NCBI GenBank assembly: GCA_020205615.1
Contig: CM035170.1
Location: 41,169,807-41,233,806 of the forward strand
Source: Panax quinquefolius
Lineage: Eukaryota > Streptophyta > Magnoliopsida > Apiales > Araliaceae
DNA length: 64,000 nt
Direction: 5' to 3'
Below are positions 1-12,066 of the stretch, one piece after another. The first letter of the stretch is position 1. Each line of letters opens with the position of its first letter. The notes beneath the pieces are model-generated. The model was not told where the DNA came from. It was given only the letters and a program-made list of their open reading frames with translations, and searched no databases. Both the position numbers and the translations under genes were made by a program.

Positions 1-285
1 TTAGGAGACGAGAATATAGCGGGAACTAGTCGGGGTGTGGAGTAATGTTTTAAGATAGTTGTTTTAGTAGTCCTCACTATTTTGTAAAATAGTGTATCAA
101 TAATTGTAATGAGGACTTATTTGAGTTTGAATATTGTCTAGAAGATAATATTTGTATTTAAACTCACAGCATATATGTTGTCGTATTTTGCACGATAATT
201 GTAATAATGAAGTTATAGTTGTTTTCTGTACCATTTGTTTGGCAACTCAGAATGTGTTGTGTGGACCTATTTAGGGGAAGTCACA
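1..285 (+). repeat. 3' end of a Tekay-like Ty3/gypsy LTR, cut by the window start
   Basis: This stretch matches the last part of the long LTR family seen many times in the window. It holds the AATAGTG / CACTATT stem, the 'gtaccat..tttggc..actc' segment and an end in GTCACA. No tRNA-iMet-type primer site follows position 285, so it is either a solo LTR or a 3' LTR. The upstream part lies outside the window, so no target duplication can be checked. Confidence 0.7.
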
Positions 286-1029
286 TTCGTGTATCGATCT
301 TTCCTTCTGCAAGGCGTTATTGGCTTGTGTTGCGATCCTTTATCAATGATATCCGTTCTTTGGGAGTTGGCTTTTACTTTGTCGAGAGGTCCTTTCATTG
401 AAGGCATTCTACTCTTGGTGGTCCCCTCGTACCATCGGAGCCCATACATGTGTCACTCAGTTTATGGGGGATATGGTTCCTGGATCCGTGATGATGACGG
501 ATTGGATGGCATGCGTCTGAGATCCTACTCATTTGATGAAGATTGATAACTTGACCTGGCAGTTGGATCGGGCACATTTTTTTCATCTGACATTTGGGCA
601 GAGATCCTTCCGAGGCGGATACTTTTGATCCTTCCAGCTCAAAGAATGGCCCTTCAGGTGACCCATATGGTTTTGACAGTGCAGATCCTCCATTGTATAG
701 GCCTGACATCCCTCTTGGCGGAGATCCAGTGACTCGAGAGGAGTTACATCAGATGGACAGGATAGATGATGTAGACATCAATACCATTGAATTCTTCTGA
801 TGTATTTTCTCGCTATATCTTTTGATAGGCCTCTGTTAGATATTGGGTGGTTGTGCCCCATTCTCGTTATATCTTTTGATAGGCCTTTGTTAGTTGTAAA
901 GCGTTTGTGCCCCATTTCCCTGTATTTTCCAGCTGTACAAAGATGATGTATTAGATGATGATGTACTTAGGAATGTATATATACTGTTTTCCATTCCCTA
1001 CATCATATTGACATATATTGTTTGTCATG
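286..1029 (+). pseudogene. Remnant of a plant gene, possibly the C-terminal part of a DUF7745-like protein
   Basis: This is not LTR sequence. It runs directly on into 3511 once the solo LTR at 1030-3505 is removed. Around 290-410 a frame resembles, weakly, the segment that follows the central domain of DUF7745 proteins. Around 600-800 an acidic, Pro/Ser-rich frame ends in a stop. From 830 onward there are short direct repeats of a 'ttctcgctatatcttttgataggcc' type at 807-835 and 862-890, followed by AT-rich sequence that looks like a 3' flank. The reading frame is broken. The assignment rests on the clearer match in 3590-4503 and is weak by itself. Function of the family is unknown. Confidence 0.3.
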
Positions 1030-1889
1030 TGTAAGATCCCAAATTTTTATGAAATGAAAGTATTCAATTTTCTTATAATTATTATATTATTTAGTAAATG
1101 GTTAAATTGATAAAAAGATTTAAGTTAAGGGTGATACGTGAAAATTTTGCAAAGTAAAATAAGTTGTTATAAAATATTCGTTTGGTCGGGGAATATTATT
1201 TTTGTTGGGGAATATTCGTACGATGGCACAATCATTGGTGGACCCCACAATAGAATTATTGTCAAAGATAGAAAATGACAGAAATGTCTTTTTTATAAAA
1301 ATAACGGTGAAAGTTTTACCGTTAACTGTTGAAATACCCAGTGGTAAAAGTATAGATATACGCGTGTTGCATAGTAGCACACGATATTGATTATTGATGC
1401 TTACGTAAGAAGCTACTCTATTATACTCAATTATTACTACAGTAATTGATGCATAGTATCTCATATTATTGATTGATTATTATCACGCAGTATCATCATA
1501 ATATTTTATATTATTAAATCAATAATTGAGACCTGAAAGTTATTCATATTTTTATTTACAATATTGATGATGTCTAGAAAGTTCACATCGAGAAATGGGT
1601 TTGGTCACCTAATTGCTTGCGAATAGGGAGAAATCCTTATCGGAAAGCCCCTCTTTCACAGGAATGATCCGGTTGTTAAATATTGTGAGTTATAATAGTA
1701 ATGATGAATAATTGTTGAAAGATTAAATATGTGTTGATTGAAGATAAAAGGATTTGTGGTAATATTTATTCAATCTTTGATATAAATAAGAAGTTTGTTA
1801 AGAGACGTTTGTGGTAAGTTTAGTTTATTCTATGGGGGCCCATATGTCATCATCTAAAAGTCACTTTCGCCAATAGTAATAACCTTTAC

Positions 1890-2095
1890 CAGATGTCAAA
1901 CCACTTGTTGTTTCATATTACAAGCGTCGAACCAATTGTCGTTTCACGTTATAGGCGTCGAACCAATTTTCGTTTCACATTACAGGCGTTAAACCACTTG
2001 TTGTTTCACATTAGAGGCGTCAAACCACTTTTCTTTTCACATCACCAGTCGTCAAGCCACTTGCTTTTTCACATTGCAAGGGCTAAACTAGAAAT
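1890..2095 (+). repeat. Minisatellite of about 36 bp, six units, inside the LTR
   Basis: Units of about 36 bp share the core 'ggcgtcgaaccaattgtcg' followed by 'tttcacattaca'. About six diverged copies lie head to tail just upstream of the LTR TATA box, in the U3 promoter region. I did not see this array in the other LTR copies of the window, so it looks like an expansion private to this copy or its subfamily. Confidence 0.7.
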
Positions 2096-2110
2096 CCTCT
2101 ATAAATAGAA
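2096..2110 (+). promoter_or_regulatory. LTR core promoter (TATA box)
   Basis: CTATAAATAGAAGC sits at a position conserved among all copies of the family: 59443-59455 in the array LTR, and on the minus strand near 5500, 10537, 13310, 24150 and 57266. The flanks are conserved too, with a downstream ACTCTAGAGAG-type segment. It is the likely start of the retroelement RNA in this LTR. Confidence 0.6.
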
Positions 2111-3510
2111 GCTTATTTCTTCTTTCATCTCACCAATTCACTACGACTCACTAGAGAATTCTATAGAGTGAAAATCAGAGAGAAAGAAGAAGAGTATTTT
2201 GTTACTATACTATTTCAGTATCCAATCTCCTACTAAGGTAAGGGGTATTATTTCTTTCGTATTCATATAGGGATATTATTTTTGTTCAATATTCAGATGA
2301 AATAATATTTTCTTCCATACTCTGTAGTATGTAAGTAATATTATTTCATTTCAGATTCTGAATTGTACACTTATGTTGACAAATATTGCTTCTATACTCC
2401 TTGAAATTAGTAGAATATCATTGGAATTTGCACTTCATCTAGTATTGTTTCACAATGATATTTTTCAGAACATTCTTGGTAAAGTTTAATCTTTTCATGC
2501 CTGAGTACTATTCACGGGGTACTATTCATAAAGTACTATTCACGGGATACTATTCATGACAAAAATTAATTTCTTTCATGTCCAAATTATTTTTGATACA
2601 ATATTATTCTTGAATTTTACTCCACAAAGCAGTATCATGTTGACAATTTGGACATTATTGAATTCTGGATAAATTGAATTATAAATCTTTAAAAATTTTC
2701 ATTGCTCTCATTTAATTGAATTCTTATATCATTGTCATCATCCTCATGCTTATATTATGATGAAAGTCATCTTTGGCCGTAGTGCATAGATGGACTGTTG
2801 ATTGATATGATTATGACCAGGGATCATTTGGTATAATCATGACCCGAAATGTTACAAATGATGTTGTAAAAGTCATCATTCGCCGGTAGTGCATTGATGG
2901 ACAGTTTTTGGTATGATCATAACCATTAGTGATAAAAATGAATATCATTGGCCCGTAGTGCATGGATAATTCAGTGATGTGGATTATTTATTTAGTTGAG
3001 TCCCAGCAATAAAATTGATGATAAACTTTTAAATCATAGAAGATAGTAGATATCATGCTCTACTTGACTCTTCTAATGGATTATTTGTTCCACTGCAGTT
3101 AAACTTGGTGTTTATTGTATTTTATCAGTTTAACATTGTTGAAGGCTAATGATTATTTATTCTGCATTATTTTAGTCATAATATTTCTTCTTTGGACTAG
3201 TTGAGCTCACCCTTTTGCTTTCACTTTGTTCTCTTGAAATGAGAATATAAGCGGACGAAGTCGAGAAATGAGTGACAGTCCGAGATAGGTGGCTATAGTA
3301 GTCCTCACTATTATGTGAAATAGTGTGATAATAATTTTAATGACTTTATTTGAGTTTGGATACTCTCTACGAGACATTATCCGTGTTGAAACTCTAAGCT
3401 ACATCATTGTGTCGTCTTCAGATAAAAGAAGTTTGTATTTAAATTCTGTACCATGTATTTGGCGACTCAAGATGAGTGATGTATACCTATTTTGGGGGCG
3501 TCACATCATG

Positions 3511-4503
3511 CATGTATTATGTTATGCATATGTATGTCCAAAGATGTTCAACATTGACCCCTTGATGGTGTTATGATCTGACACACACAGATGTCTTCCT
3601 CGACGTTAAGCCGCATTGATCACACCCACCAAAGATTTGTAGTCTCATGTTTGAGATCTTGGTATGATAGTTTATAACCTCCAAATATGGTGATTGTAGT
3701 TCAGCTGTTGCCGCACTCTATGACCCTCCTGATGTTCCAGGTTCCATTAGGCTTTGTAGAAGGCATGGTGGAGCACTAGGTACAAGAAAGGCAGGTTTTT
3801 CGTCTTGAGACCCAAGAGTTGACTCCTACCTTAGAGGAGTATGAGTGTTTGACGGCTTTGCTACTGGACAAGCCTTGCGCTCAGATGGCTATCGATGATA
3901 TGGGCCTGCAGTTCATGACCCTCACCAGGTTGAGGCATAGAGTAGCACAGGATGAGATTACATCCAGAGCATCACGGTGTCCAACGTTTGATGTTTTATG
4001 ATAGATGATTCATTTCAACACGATTATGCACATCACTCCGGGGATTTCACCACGTCGGAGGATCAGTGGCGTGTTGCCAGAGTATATACATTCATGATAT
4101 GCATAGTGGCTTATTTGTACATGCCATTGTATATGGATCATCTAGACATCAGTGTCGTTATGGCAGTGAGAGCTCTTAGGGAGGGTTATATCATTGTACC
4201 GATGATTGTGGCAGAGACATTGAGGTCAGCCACGTATTGCCACACCCATTCTGTAGGGGTATTTACATGTAGCTCAGTCTTGTTGTATGTGTGGTTCATG
4301 TCACACCTGAGACCGATTGTCACCTTCCGACGGCATGGGTACTACTTTTCCCATGAGATAGCCATGTCTTACTCCTTTCAGCCATCGGAGTGTACAGATG
4401 CTGCATCCTGGTCGGTGTTCTTGGCAGGGATCGAGGATCCATTTGACATTTACAGGTATACGGGATCAGCTCTCTCCTACGACTTCATTACTCATACACA
4501 CGG
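3511..4503 (+). pseudogene. DUF7745-like plant protein, N-terminal and central part, broken
   Basis: From about 3590 the frames read like the start and middle of DUF7745 proteins, a plant-specific family of unknown role that is often found near transposons. Visible marks are the 'LTPTLEEYE' segment (3820-3846) and, at 4060-4330, a helical stretch with 'PMIVAETLRSATYC' and 'LLYVWFMSHL'. These are family hallmarks as I know them. A 200-residue open frame covers 3998-4600, but the N-terminal part is in other frames and the C-terminus is cut by the LTR at 4504. The downstream part is absent here; a piece that may correspond to it lies upstream at 286-800, so two tandem copies or a rearrangement are likely. 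No promoter was recognised. Confidence 0.5.
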
Positions 4504-5800
4504 TGTGATGCCCCAAAATAGGTATACATCACCCATTCGAGTTGTCAATACATGGCATGAAACAACTACAACTTTATTATTACTACTGATAAAACTATGA
4601 GTTTGAATACAAATATTATCTTCTAGACAATATCTATACTCAAATAAATCCTCATCACATTTATTGATACATTATTTTACAAAATGGTGAGGACTACTAA
4701 ATAACTCTCTCTAGAACCTTCATTCCATACCCCAGGCTACGTATTCGCTATATTCTCGCATCCTAAGAAGAAAAATGGAACAAAAGAAAAGGGTGAGCTC
4801 AACTAGCCCGATAAAGAATATTATGACTAAGATAATATCAACAAATTATCGTTAGTCTTCAGGGAAAAATCTAATAGAATACTGATAGACAACAAGTTTT
4901 AAATCAATATTAGCGGTGAAATTATAATTCATTAGAAGAGTTAAGTAGAGCGTGCAAACTACTATCTTCATGTATGAATTTAAAAGTTCATCGTCTATCT
5001 TGTATCCTTGTAACATCAATCAATATATATCCGGAATCAAATATTCATCTTTTGCACTTCTGAGCGAAAGATATTCATCGATTAATTAAATTGTTCATCT
5101 AAACACCTATTCATCTTTTTACTCACAGACCAAAGATATTCATCGAAAATCATTCATCTTCGCACTACTGCCAAAGATATTCAATAATATCATCATTTAA
5201 GACCGAGGATGATGAAAATATTTTAAAAAGCGAATCGATTATCATTAAAAATTTGATTGAAAAGTTGATTAATACTTGACATAATGATATTAGAATAAAT
5301 AATATCATTAAAAAAAAAAAAATATCCCTTACCTCGAAAGATCGATTACAAATTTGAAACATCGGATATAAGCAATGACTTGAACTTGCATAGTATATAA
5401 ATACTCAAAATATACTCAAAATACTCACAAGAATACGCCTAATATAATATAGAGAGAAAACTTAAGTTTACGTTGTGATTTTCAATTCTAACCTAAGCAC
5501 CCTATTTATGGAAAATGCTTAGAACACCAAAGTAGAAAATTTAATAAATTAATATTATTTATTTTCCACATCTTCTACGCATCCAAGCATCTGAATTCAG
5601 TCTCTAGCACGTGTTAAAGATGCCCACCAAACAAATAAAACGTTTTCTTATTTAAATTATTTTAAACTTCCAAAAATCAATTATTTGAACTTGAACTTCA
5701 ATAATTCATAATAAATAGCCCTTTGTCGGAAATTTTGAATCAACAGCAACTTTTTATAGGAAATTCCATTATCTACAACTGCGGAAGGAAGTTTTTCCAA
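4504..5800 (-). mobile_element. Tekay-like LTR, minus strand, cut by the scaffold gap
   Basis: Starting at TGTGATGCCCC, this is the reverse complement of the LTR 3' end. It continues through the hairpin repeats with the CTTTG/CAAAG stem (5045-5180) and the inverted TATA region near 5500, and stops at the run of N at 5801. The last few hundred bases and the terminus are missing. The putative left target duplication is CACGG (4499-4503), but it cannot be confirmed. It interrupts the DUF7745-like pseudogene. Confidence 0.75.
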
Positions 5801-5900
5801 NNNNNNNNNNNNNNNNNNNNNNNNNNNNNNNNNNNNNNNNNNNNNNNNNNNNNNNNNNNNNNNNNNNNNNNNNNNNNNNNNNNNNNNNNNNNNNNNNNNN
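5801..5900. other. Assembly gap of 100 N
   Basis: Exactly 100 undetermined bases, the usual placeholder for a gap of unknown size. Left of it is a Tekay-like LTR; right of it is the gag region of a TAT/Ogre-like element. The two sides need not be close neighbours, and the pol half of the TAT/Ogre element may be hidden here. Confidence 0.95.
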
Positions 5901-7617
5901 TAGCATCTACAATATTTCTTCCATCGGTTGGCCTACATAGGTGAATTCCCTTTGTTGGCTAAATCTCGAGCTTTGGCTTTGCTCTTTTGCAATCTTATCC
6001 TCTAGTGTTTCACTTTCTAGAGTAAGTGGTGGGGTACTTGGAATAAGAGAGGGAGGCTAGCATGCTCTGGCTGAATAATTGACGTGTGACTTGGTGTTGA
6101 TGAACCACCGTTCGCCAATTGATTGACTTGATCACTAAGAGCCTTCATTTTCATTCCATCATAAATTAGAACTAATGCGTAATCCCATATGTCAAGACTA
6201 TCCTTGTTGGTTTGGGATGAACCACCCATATAGTTGGAGCTCCGTCCCACCGCTCCAGCTTAATCATATTAACCTCCTCTTCCTTGTGTTGAGGAAGAGG
6301 GTTGTCTTGAACGGATATCTTTGGGTTGGGTTTGGTCACCACAATCTCACCATTGTCAATTAAATCCGGATTTTATGCTTGTGGTCCAACAATCTTAAGT
6401 ATCATGGCTTCGGAGCTCTAGCATGATAAGCATATGTCTTTGTTTGTATTAAAACCTTTTCCACTCGGGGTGGTTGGTGGAAGAAGATGAGTAATTTTCT
6501 TTTGGTGTCAAGCTTGAGAATGATGTCGAGTGAGTCCCCTAAGGGTGTGAACACTCAAATATCATATGACTTCTCCACTCTTTGGCAATGGAGGGTTTGA
6601 AGACCGAGCTTGAAAAGGGGAGTAGTTTCTCCTTTGAATATAGCGCATGTTCGATTGCCTTTTTTTGTCCTTGTAGTATCAAGGAAACATCATCCTCTTT
6701 CTTCTTATGGATCCCTCCGAGGTTGTTTCTATAACTTCCAATTTGGATGTGCTCAACCACAACTTTTAGAGCGACAAGGTCTTGAATCTTCCCAGATTTC
6801 AATCCCATCTCACCCATTTCTCAATGTTTGATCATTTCGAGAATGGTTAGCCTATGCTAACTAAGACCCTCTCATAGAAGGGAGCCTCTTGAATGTACTA
6901 TGAAAGGTCATCACCATTTCAAACTCAATCATAAATGGAATAACTTGAGCACCAAACGCCCATCTTTGGGCATACTCTCTAAAAGACTCATTGAATTGTT
7001 TCTTGACCTTGGTAATTTGATACCTGAGTGCAGAGCCATCCGAGTTTGAAACTATATTGTTGAGGAAAGCATGAGCTAGCTCCTCTAGCTAGAATCTTGG
7101 AGTTGTCTAATCTGGGTGTACCACGCTTTCTGCTTCTCCAATGACTTTTCTCAAAAAATGTGTTCTCGAGCTTTTCATCCTGCAGATAAGATCCGAGCTC
7201 TCCAATGAATACTTTCAAATATGTGTAAGGATCTCCCAATCCATCATACTTTTCAAAATTAGAGTCTTGAACTTTTCTAGATAATGAACCCCCCAGGAAG
7301 ATACAAAGGTGCTGAATATGAAACACTCCCATGTGCTCCAACCCCTTTGATGGACCGAATGGTCTCTTCCATTTGTAGAGCTTTCTTCCTAATATCACCA
7401 AGATGTCTTCGATCTTCTTTTTAGATGGGTGATTTCTTTTCGTCCCGTCCCCTGGTTCCTCCATGTGTAGAGGATTCAAGATGTATGGGCATTTGTGGAC
7501 CCGTGAGTGGACTTGTGTAGTTCTTTGAGCATAACAACCAACTTTGTAATTTGGTTGCTTAATCCTTCGAACTCCTAACGAGAGACAGAGTAGGATTAAA
7601 TCGGCAGATGTAGCCAT
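5901..7617 (-). pseudogene. gag: TAT/Ogre-lineage Ty3/gypsy gag, frameshifted
   Basis: Gag is the capsid protein that packages retroelement RNA in virus-like particles. Read on the minus strand, 7617-6988 holds the lineage's capsid core: 'NFEKYDGLGDPYTYLKVFIG' followed by 'LGSYLQDEKL' and the 'W..LD.S' region. After a frameshift, 'ESFREYAQRW' and 'FEMVMTF' follow (about 7010-6900), then the C-terminal 'GLKSGKIQDL' segment (6800-6770) and a 'AYHA.AP' / 'NPLPQH' spacer (6450-6280), which in this lineage precedes protease. Several stops and frame changes make it non-functional. No pol domain is visible between 6200 and the gap at 5900. The element continues upstream (higher coordinates) into its leader, primer site and LTR. 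Confidence 0.75.
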
Positions 7618-8508
7618 GCTTGGTCAGAAGCTTATCAGCCTTTTAGATTTTGAGCGAGTAATGAGACCAATTGTTTCCCACAAAAGACTTATGTAGTTTA
7701 GTTTTAGGAATGTAGAAATGTTACATGCTATATGATGTGTCCATTTGGGAGTATTATCTTGCAAAACGGGTGTCATTGTAATGGTATAGCATGACAGTTT
7801 TTTGATATGAAAGGAATGCATGTACACATATTCCTTTATATTTTCCATTACATTGAGATTGACATGGAAATGAAATTACAAGTAATTGAAAATTACAAGT
7901 AATTAAAATGGGAAAGTATGAAGAGACTTCCCTCCGCATTTGGTTTATCGGAGGATGACCTATCTTAGGCTACTCTCGCGGCTTTTTAGCATGAAGGTTC
8001 CCGGATCATTGTAATTTACTCGATGGGAAGTTAATCCGGTCCTTCAACCGGAGCGAATCTGGGTGGCGTCTTTCCTAAGCCTCGTTGGAGTTAGTCTCCC
8101 TACGAGTCCAATAATCAAACACCAGCAGGATAGCCTCCTGGTGGAGGAACCCCTACAACATACATTCACATACAACGCGTCTCACCGTATGGAAATGATG
8201 ACGATATGTGCAAAGCACTAATATCACACAAGCAGAGAGATATAGTATGAAGCACTAAGTAAAGTAAGTAAATGCATTAGTACATTCATTCAAATGTAAA
8301 TGCACACATCCACACATAGCAGATAAACATTTTGAAAAGCTTTAATAGCGGTTTAAACCCTCTTAATGGATGTCCCTCAGCAGAGTCACCACCGTCGACG
8401 ACGGGATTTTTATTTGTCCCTTTTTTGTTCTTGTCTTTTGGTGTTTTCATGTTAGGTGAGATTTGTTTGAAAAAAAGTTGTGAAAAGGTCCGAAGCGTAT
8501 ATGTCGAT
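7618..8508 (-). other. TAT/Ogre 5' leader between primer site and gag
   Basis: About 0.9 kb of transcribed leader, read on the minus strand. An 81-residue frame beginning at the primer site (8531-8286) is Lys/Asn-rich and resembles nothing I know. Further on are two short direct repeats, 'attacaagtaattgaaa' and 'attacaagtaatt', near 7870-7905. Long leaders before gag are normal for this lineage. No gene is claimed here. Confidence 0.5.
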
Positions 8509-8530
8509 GATTGAACCGTAAGAGTCGCCA
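8509..8530 (-). promoter_or_regulatory. Primer binding site, tRNA-Arg type
   Basis: On the minus strand the sequence TGGCGACTCTTACGG directly follows the LTR end (CCAATCA). The first nine bases match the TGGCGACTC of the tRNA-Arg primer site typical of TAT/Ogre elements; the rest has diverged. It fixes the orientation and the LTR/internal boundary at about 8531. Confidence 0.65.
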
Positions 8531-9165
8531 TGATTGGTATTTTTTAAATGGTTGCACTAACTCAACCGAGAAAAGGTTTGTACATTAACCTAGTGATGTG
8601 ACACTATTTAACCGGTGCGTGAAACTCGAGAATCATTAGGGTTCGGGGGCTTGATTATGCGGGGGAAGGTGTTAGGCATCCCCAACATCCGCGGGTAACA
8701 CGATGACCACCACTTTTCAATTTAAACGCTTATCTCAATGTGTGTGTGGGTCATATGTGCAATTTTCTCGAAAAGTAGTGCTATGCCTCGTTTGCACCTA
8801 TATACAAAGGGTTTGAATTTTGTATAAAAGTTCAATTTTAACGAGATATGGCAAGTGATGTTTTGTAAAAACAAGTTTTTTAAACCCCTGCTGTGATAAT
8901 AATAATTGAGGCCTTTGATACTTCCATTTTATGATGTATTCGACTTTGATTATTTTATTTTTGAGATGCGAGGAATCTTCGAGAAAATAATATACATAGC
9001 AAGTCTTCGAACTCCTTGTGGGAATTAGAGCTTGTCTAAGGAAACTCGCAGACCCGTGAATAATTTATGCTAGTTGCAGCTAAAAATGTCCATCACGAGA
9101 ACTAAATCTATATTCAGAATCAATTTGTGATCACATGATTCCTAAAGGCTCACATGATGATGCAA

Positions 9166-9204
<39 letters not shown>

Positions 9205-9274
9205 GTTGTAAATATATATATATGAACAATCAACTGCCATGAAGTAAACTCTGTAGATTTAGAGAAATATATAT

Positions 9275-9311
<37 letters not shown>
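8531..9311 (-). mobile_element. TAT/Ogre LTR, 3' portion (R/U5 side)
   Basis: This is the terminal third of the LTR that begins at 15901 on the minus strand. The LTR is split by the element at 9312-14496. It holds the segment 'gggggaaggtgttaggcatc' (8660-8679), a kind of sequence often seen in Ogre-like LTRs, and two AT microsatellites (9168-9200, 9267-9311). With the other part (14497-15901) the LTR is about 2.2 kb. Confidence 0.6.
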
Positions 9312-9338
<27 letters not shown>

Positions 9339-11751
9339 TGGCGCCCCAAAATAGGTATATACATCACATATCTCGAAATGCCAAATACATGGTATGAAAC
9401 AAATACAACTTCATTAAATCTGTGAGTTTAAATACAAATAGAGTATAAAAACTCAAAAGGAGTCCTCTTACAATTATTGATACACTATTTTAAAAATAGT
9501 GAGGATCTGCTAAAACAACTTTCTAGAACCATCACTCCACTCGGCCCATTAATTCTCGCTATGTTCTCACCTCCTCGGAAGAAAAAATGGAACAAAAGGG
9601 TGAGCACAACTAGCCCGAAGAAAGAATATTATGACTAAGATAATATACAACAAATTATCATTAGTCTTCAACAGGGAATAATCGATAAAATATAATAGAC
9701 AACAAGTTTTAGATCAACAATCGCAATGAAAAACAACAATCCATTAGAAGAGTCAGTAGAAAAGAATTCTACTATCTTCTAAGATTTAAAAAGTCCATCA
9801 TCAATATTTTATCCCCGTAATATCAATCAATATACATCTTGAATCAAATATTCATCTTTGTACTACGTGCCAAAGATATTCATTTGATCACCAATTAGTC
9901 ATATTCATCTCAACACATGTTCATCTTTTGCACTACTGGGCCAAAGATATTCATTAGGTAATCATTCATCTTTGCACTACAAGCCAAAGATATTCATTTT
10001 AGATCATCATTTAGGACCTGAGGATGATGAAAAATATTTTAAAGAAAACTAATCCAATGATATAACAGATCAAATATTAAGGATTCAGATATACGGTTTA
10101 TCCAAGTTCAATAATTTTCCGAAATAACCAATTTTGAAGCGTAATTCAAAAATAATGATCAAAACATGATACAATCAAAGATAGTAACCATAAAAGACAA
10201 CTTGGACAAAAAGAAGAAAATTTCATTTTTCGGTTGAATAAAGTCAGATACGTGAATAAGAACTCCGACACAAAAAGTTCCAAATTTGATAAAAGTTCAT
10301 ACCAATATTTTAGTAGATAATGATATTGAAGAAAATATCATTTAAGAAGAAGTTAATATCCCTTATCTCAAAATATCGCATTTCCTACGATGGAATATCT
10401 AGATAAGGTCAAGGAAACTTGCATTTGATTAATGTAAACTCACAAAGTATCAAAATACTCACAAAATACACTCAATAATCTAGAGAGAGAAAGAGAAAAC
10501 TTTGTTTCATTTGTGATTTTCAATTCTAACTTAGCCTCTATTTATAGGAAAATGTTAGCACAATCAAGCATACTTGACTGCACACTTCGATGGCTTTACT
10601 TACTACTATTTTACCCACCAAAAATCAGCCATCTCCCCAACAACCAAGAGTGGGGTCCACTCAATTCTAGAATTTTCTACCAAACCTAATTTCCGAATCG
10701 ATTACCTCTTAAAATTCATAACAAATTATACGCTCATTTTCAATTCGTTCAAAATTTGTGGACATAAACTCAACTTATATATGTATAACATATCCAAAAT
10801 TACAACGATCCAAAGGTCGGATTAAATATTATAACTCACACAATAAAGTCAGTAAGAACACCGATTTGATCTTTTAATTAATACCTCCAATCCGGCAAAA
10901 ATACCGATAAAATACCTCAACATTAATTCCTTCATTTATAACCACATAAATAAATCCATCATTTATATCCACATCAAATAAATATTTCCTTATCATATAA
11001 ATCAATAATTAATTATTCACAAATAATATTATAGAATCACAATAATGACAACCAAAGCGCTTCCTGGAAAGAGGGGGTTTCAGATAAGGATTTCTCCTTA
11101 CTAAGCAAGCAATTAGGTGACCAAACCTCTCCTCGATGTAACTTTCTAGACATTGCTAATAATGCTATCTAATAATATTATTCAAATAATATGAATTATT
11201 GATCCGATAATGGAGATATCATGTGTAGTGACAATTATTGAACAACAATAATATAAAATATCAACGCAAATTATCAATCAATAAAATAAAATATCGAATA
11301 AAGAATTCATCGTGAATAATTATTGAGTAGTGGCCTTCTATGTAAGAATCAATAATTTAAAAATATCGCTAAATAATCTGCAGCTACTCTTTGTTTAATA
11401 ACGCATTACATCGTATTTTAACCACCGGGTATTCCAACAATGTTAATTCAGTAATAACTCGCTAGATTATTTATAAAAACTCAATTTTGTGCTTTCTTCA
11501 TCCGAAAAGTTATTCGTTATGGGCTCCACAAATGGTCATGCTACTATCGTAATTTAATATTCCCCGAAACGAAAGAATATTCCACGACCAAACGAATATT
11601 CCCCGACAACAATGAATATTTTATAACCACTTGTGTATTTTAAAAAATTCATATATCACCCTTAACTTTAACCTTTATCAATTTAATCATTTCATCAATA
11701 GTTATTATAAGAAAATTGAATATTTTATTTCATAAAATTTGGGGTCTTACA
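9312..11751 (-). repeat. 3' LTR of the LARD-like element, with a (TG)n-expanded terminus
   Basis: This is the minus-strand LTR with TGTAAGACCCC at 11751 and the far end near 9312-9350. Other copies end in a short TGTG before ACGCC; here a (TG)n run (9312-9337) precedes TTGGCGCC. The inverted TATA box is at about 10536-10545. The hairpin repeats with CTTTG/CAAAG arms are at 9849-10000. Confidence 0.75.
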
Positions 11752-12066
11752 ATCTCCCTCCTTATGAAATTTCTGTCCTCAAAATTTACGTGCGGTATTT
11801 CAAAAGTTGAGAATACCTTGCTTCCATCTTCCATGTCCTCATTGATTTCTCCATTGCTCATCTCCTCGTATTTGAGATATCATTCTAGAATACGACTTCA
11901 AAACGTGGGTTAATTGAACAAATTAATATATCACATAATATCCCGATATTATGGTGACCAACAAATAAGCTTAGGTAGGATACACTAACGAAGGATTTAC
12001 TCATCTCTCCTCCTAGTCCTATTCCCGATCTCCACCAGGTCCATATCCTAAGCTCGATACTCAATC
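11752..12066 (-). other. Internal domain of the LARD-like element: primer site, leader stub, polypurine tract
   Basis: These 315 bp hold all that lies between the LTRs. Read on the minus strand: a degenerate primer site (GAGTATCGAGC), a leader with 'aggaggagagatgagtaa' and 'cctacctaagcttatttg' as in the gag-bearing copies, a stub that opens with ATG but stops after about 14 codons, then a segment equivalent to the pol terminus and the tract AAGGAGGGAGATTG. A homologous internal domain of about 336 bp occurs in the second element at 48779-51316. Confidence 0.75.

Larger units (their letters stand above)
1030..3505 (+). mobile_element. Solo LTR, Tekay-like Ty3/gypsy family, TSD TCATG
   Basis: The LTR begins TGTAAGATCCC and ends GGGGGCGTCACA. 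It is flanked on both sides by the perfect 5-bp duplication TCATG (1025-1029 and 3506-3510). Its length is 2476 bp. Neither a primer site nor a polypurine tract adjoins it, so the internal domain was lost by LTR-LTR recombination. It carries a 36-bp minisatellite (1890-2095), a TATA box at about 2098-2106, and the paired AATAGTG stem near the 3' end. Homologous LTRs lie at 4504, 9312, 12067, 21134, 31292, 49023, 51485, 55842, 58206 and 63967. Confidence 0.9.
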
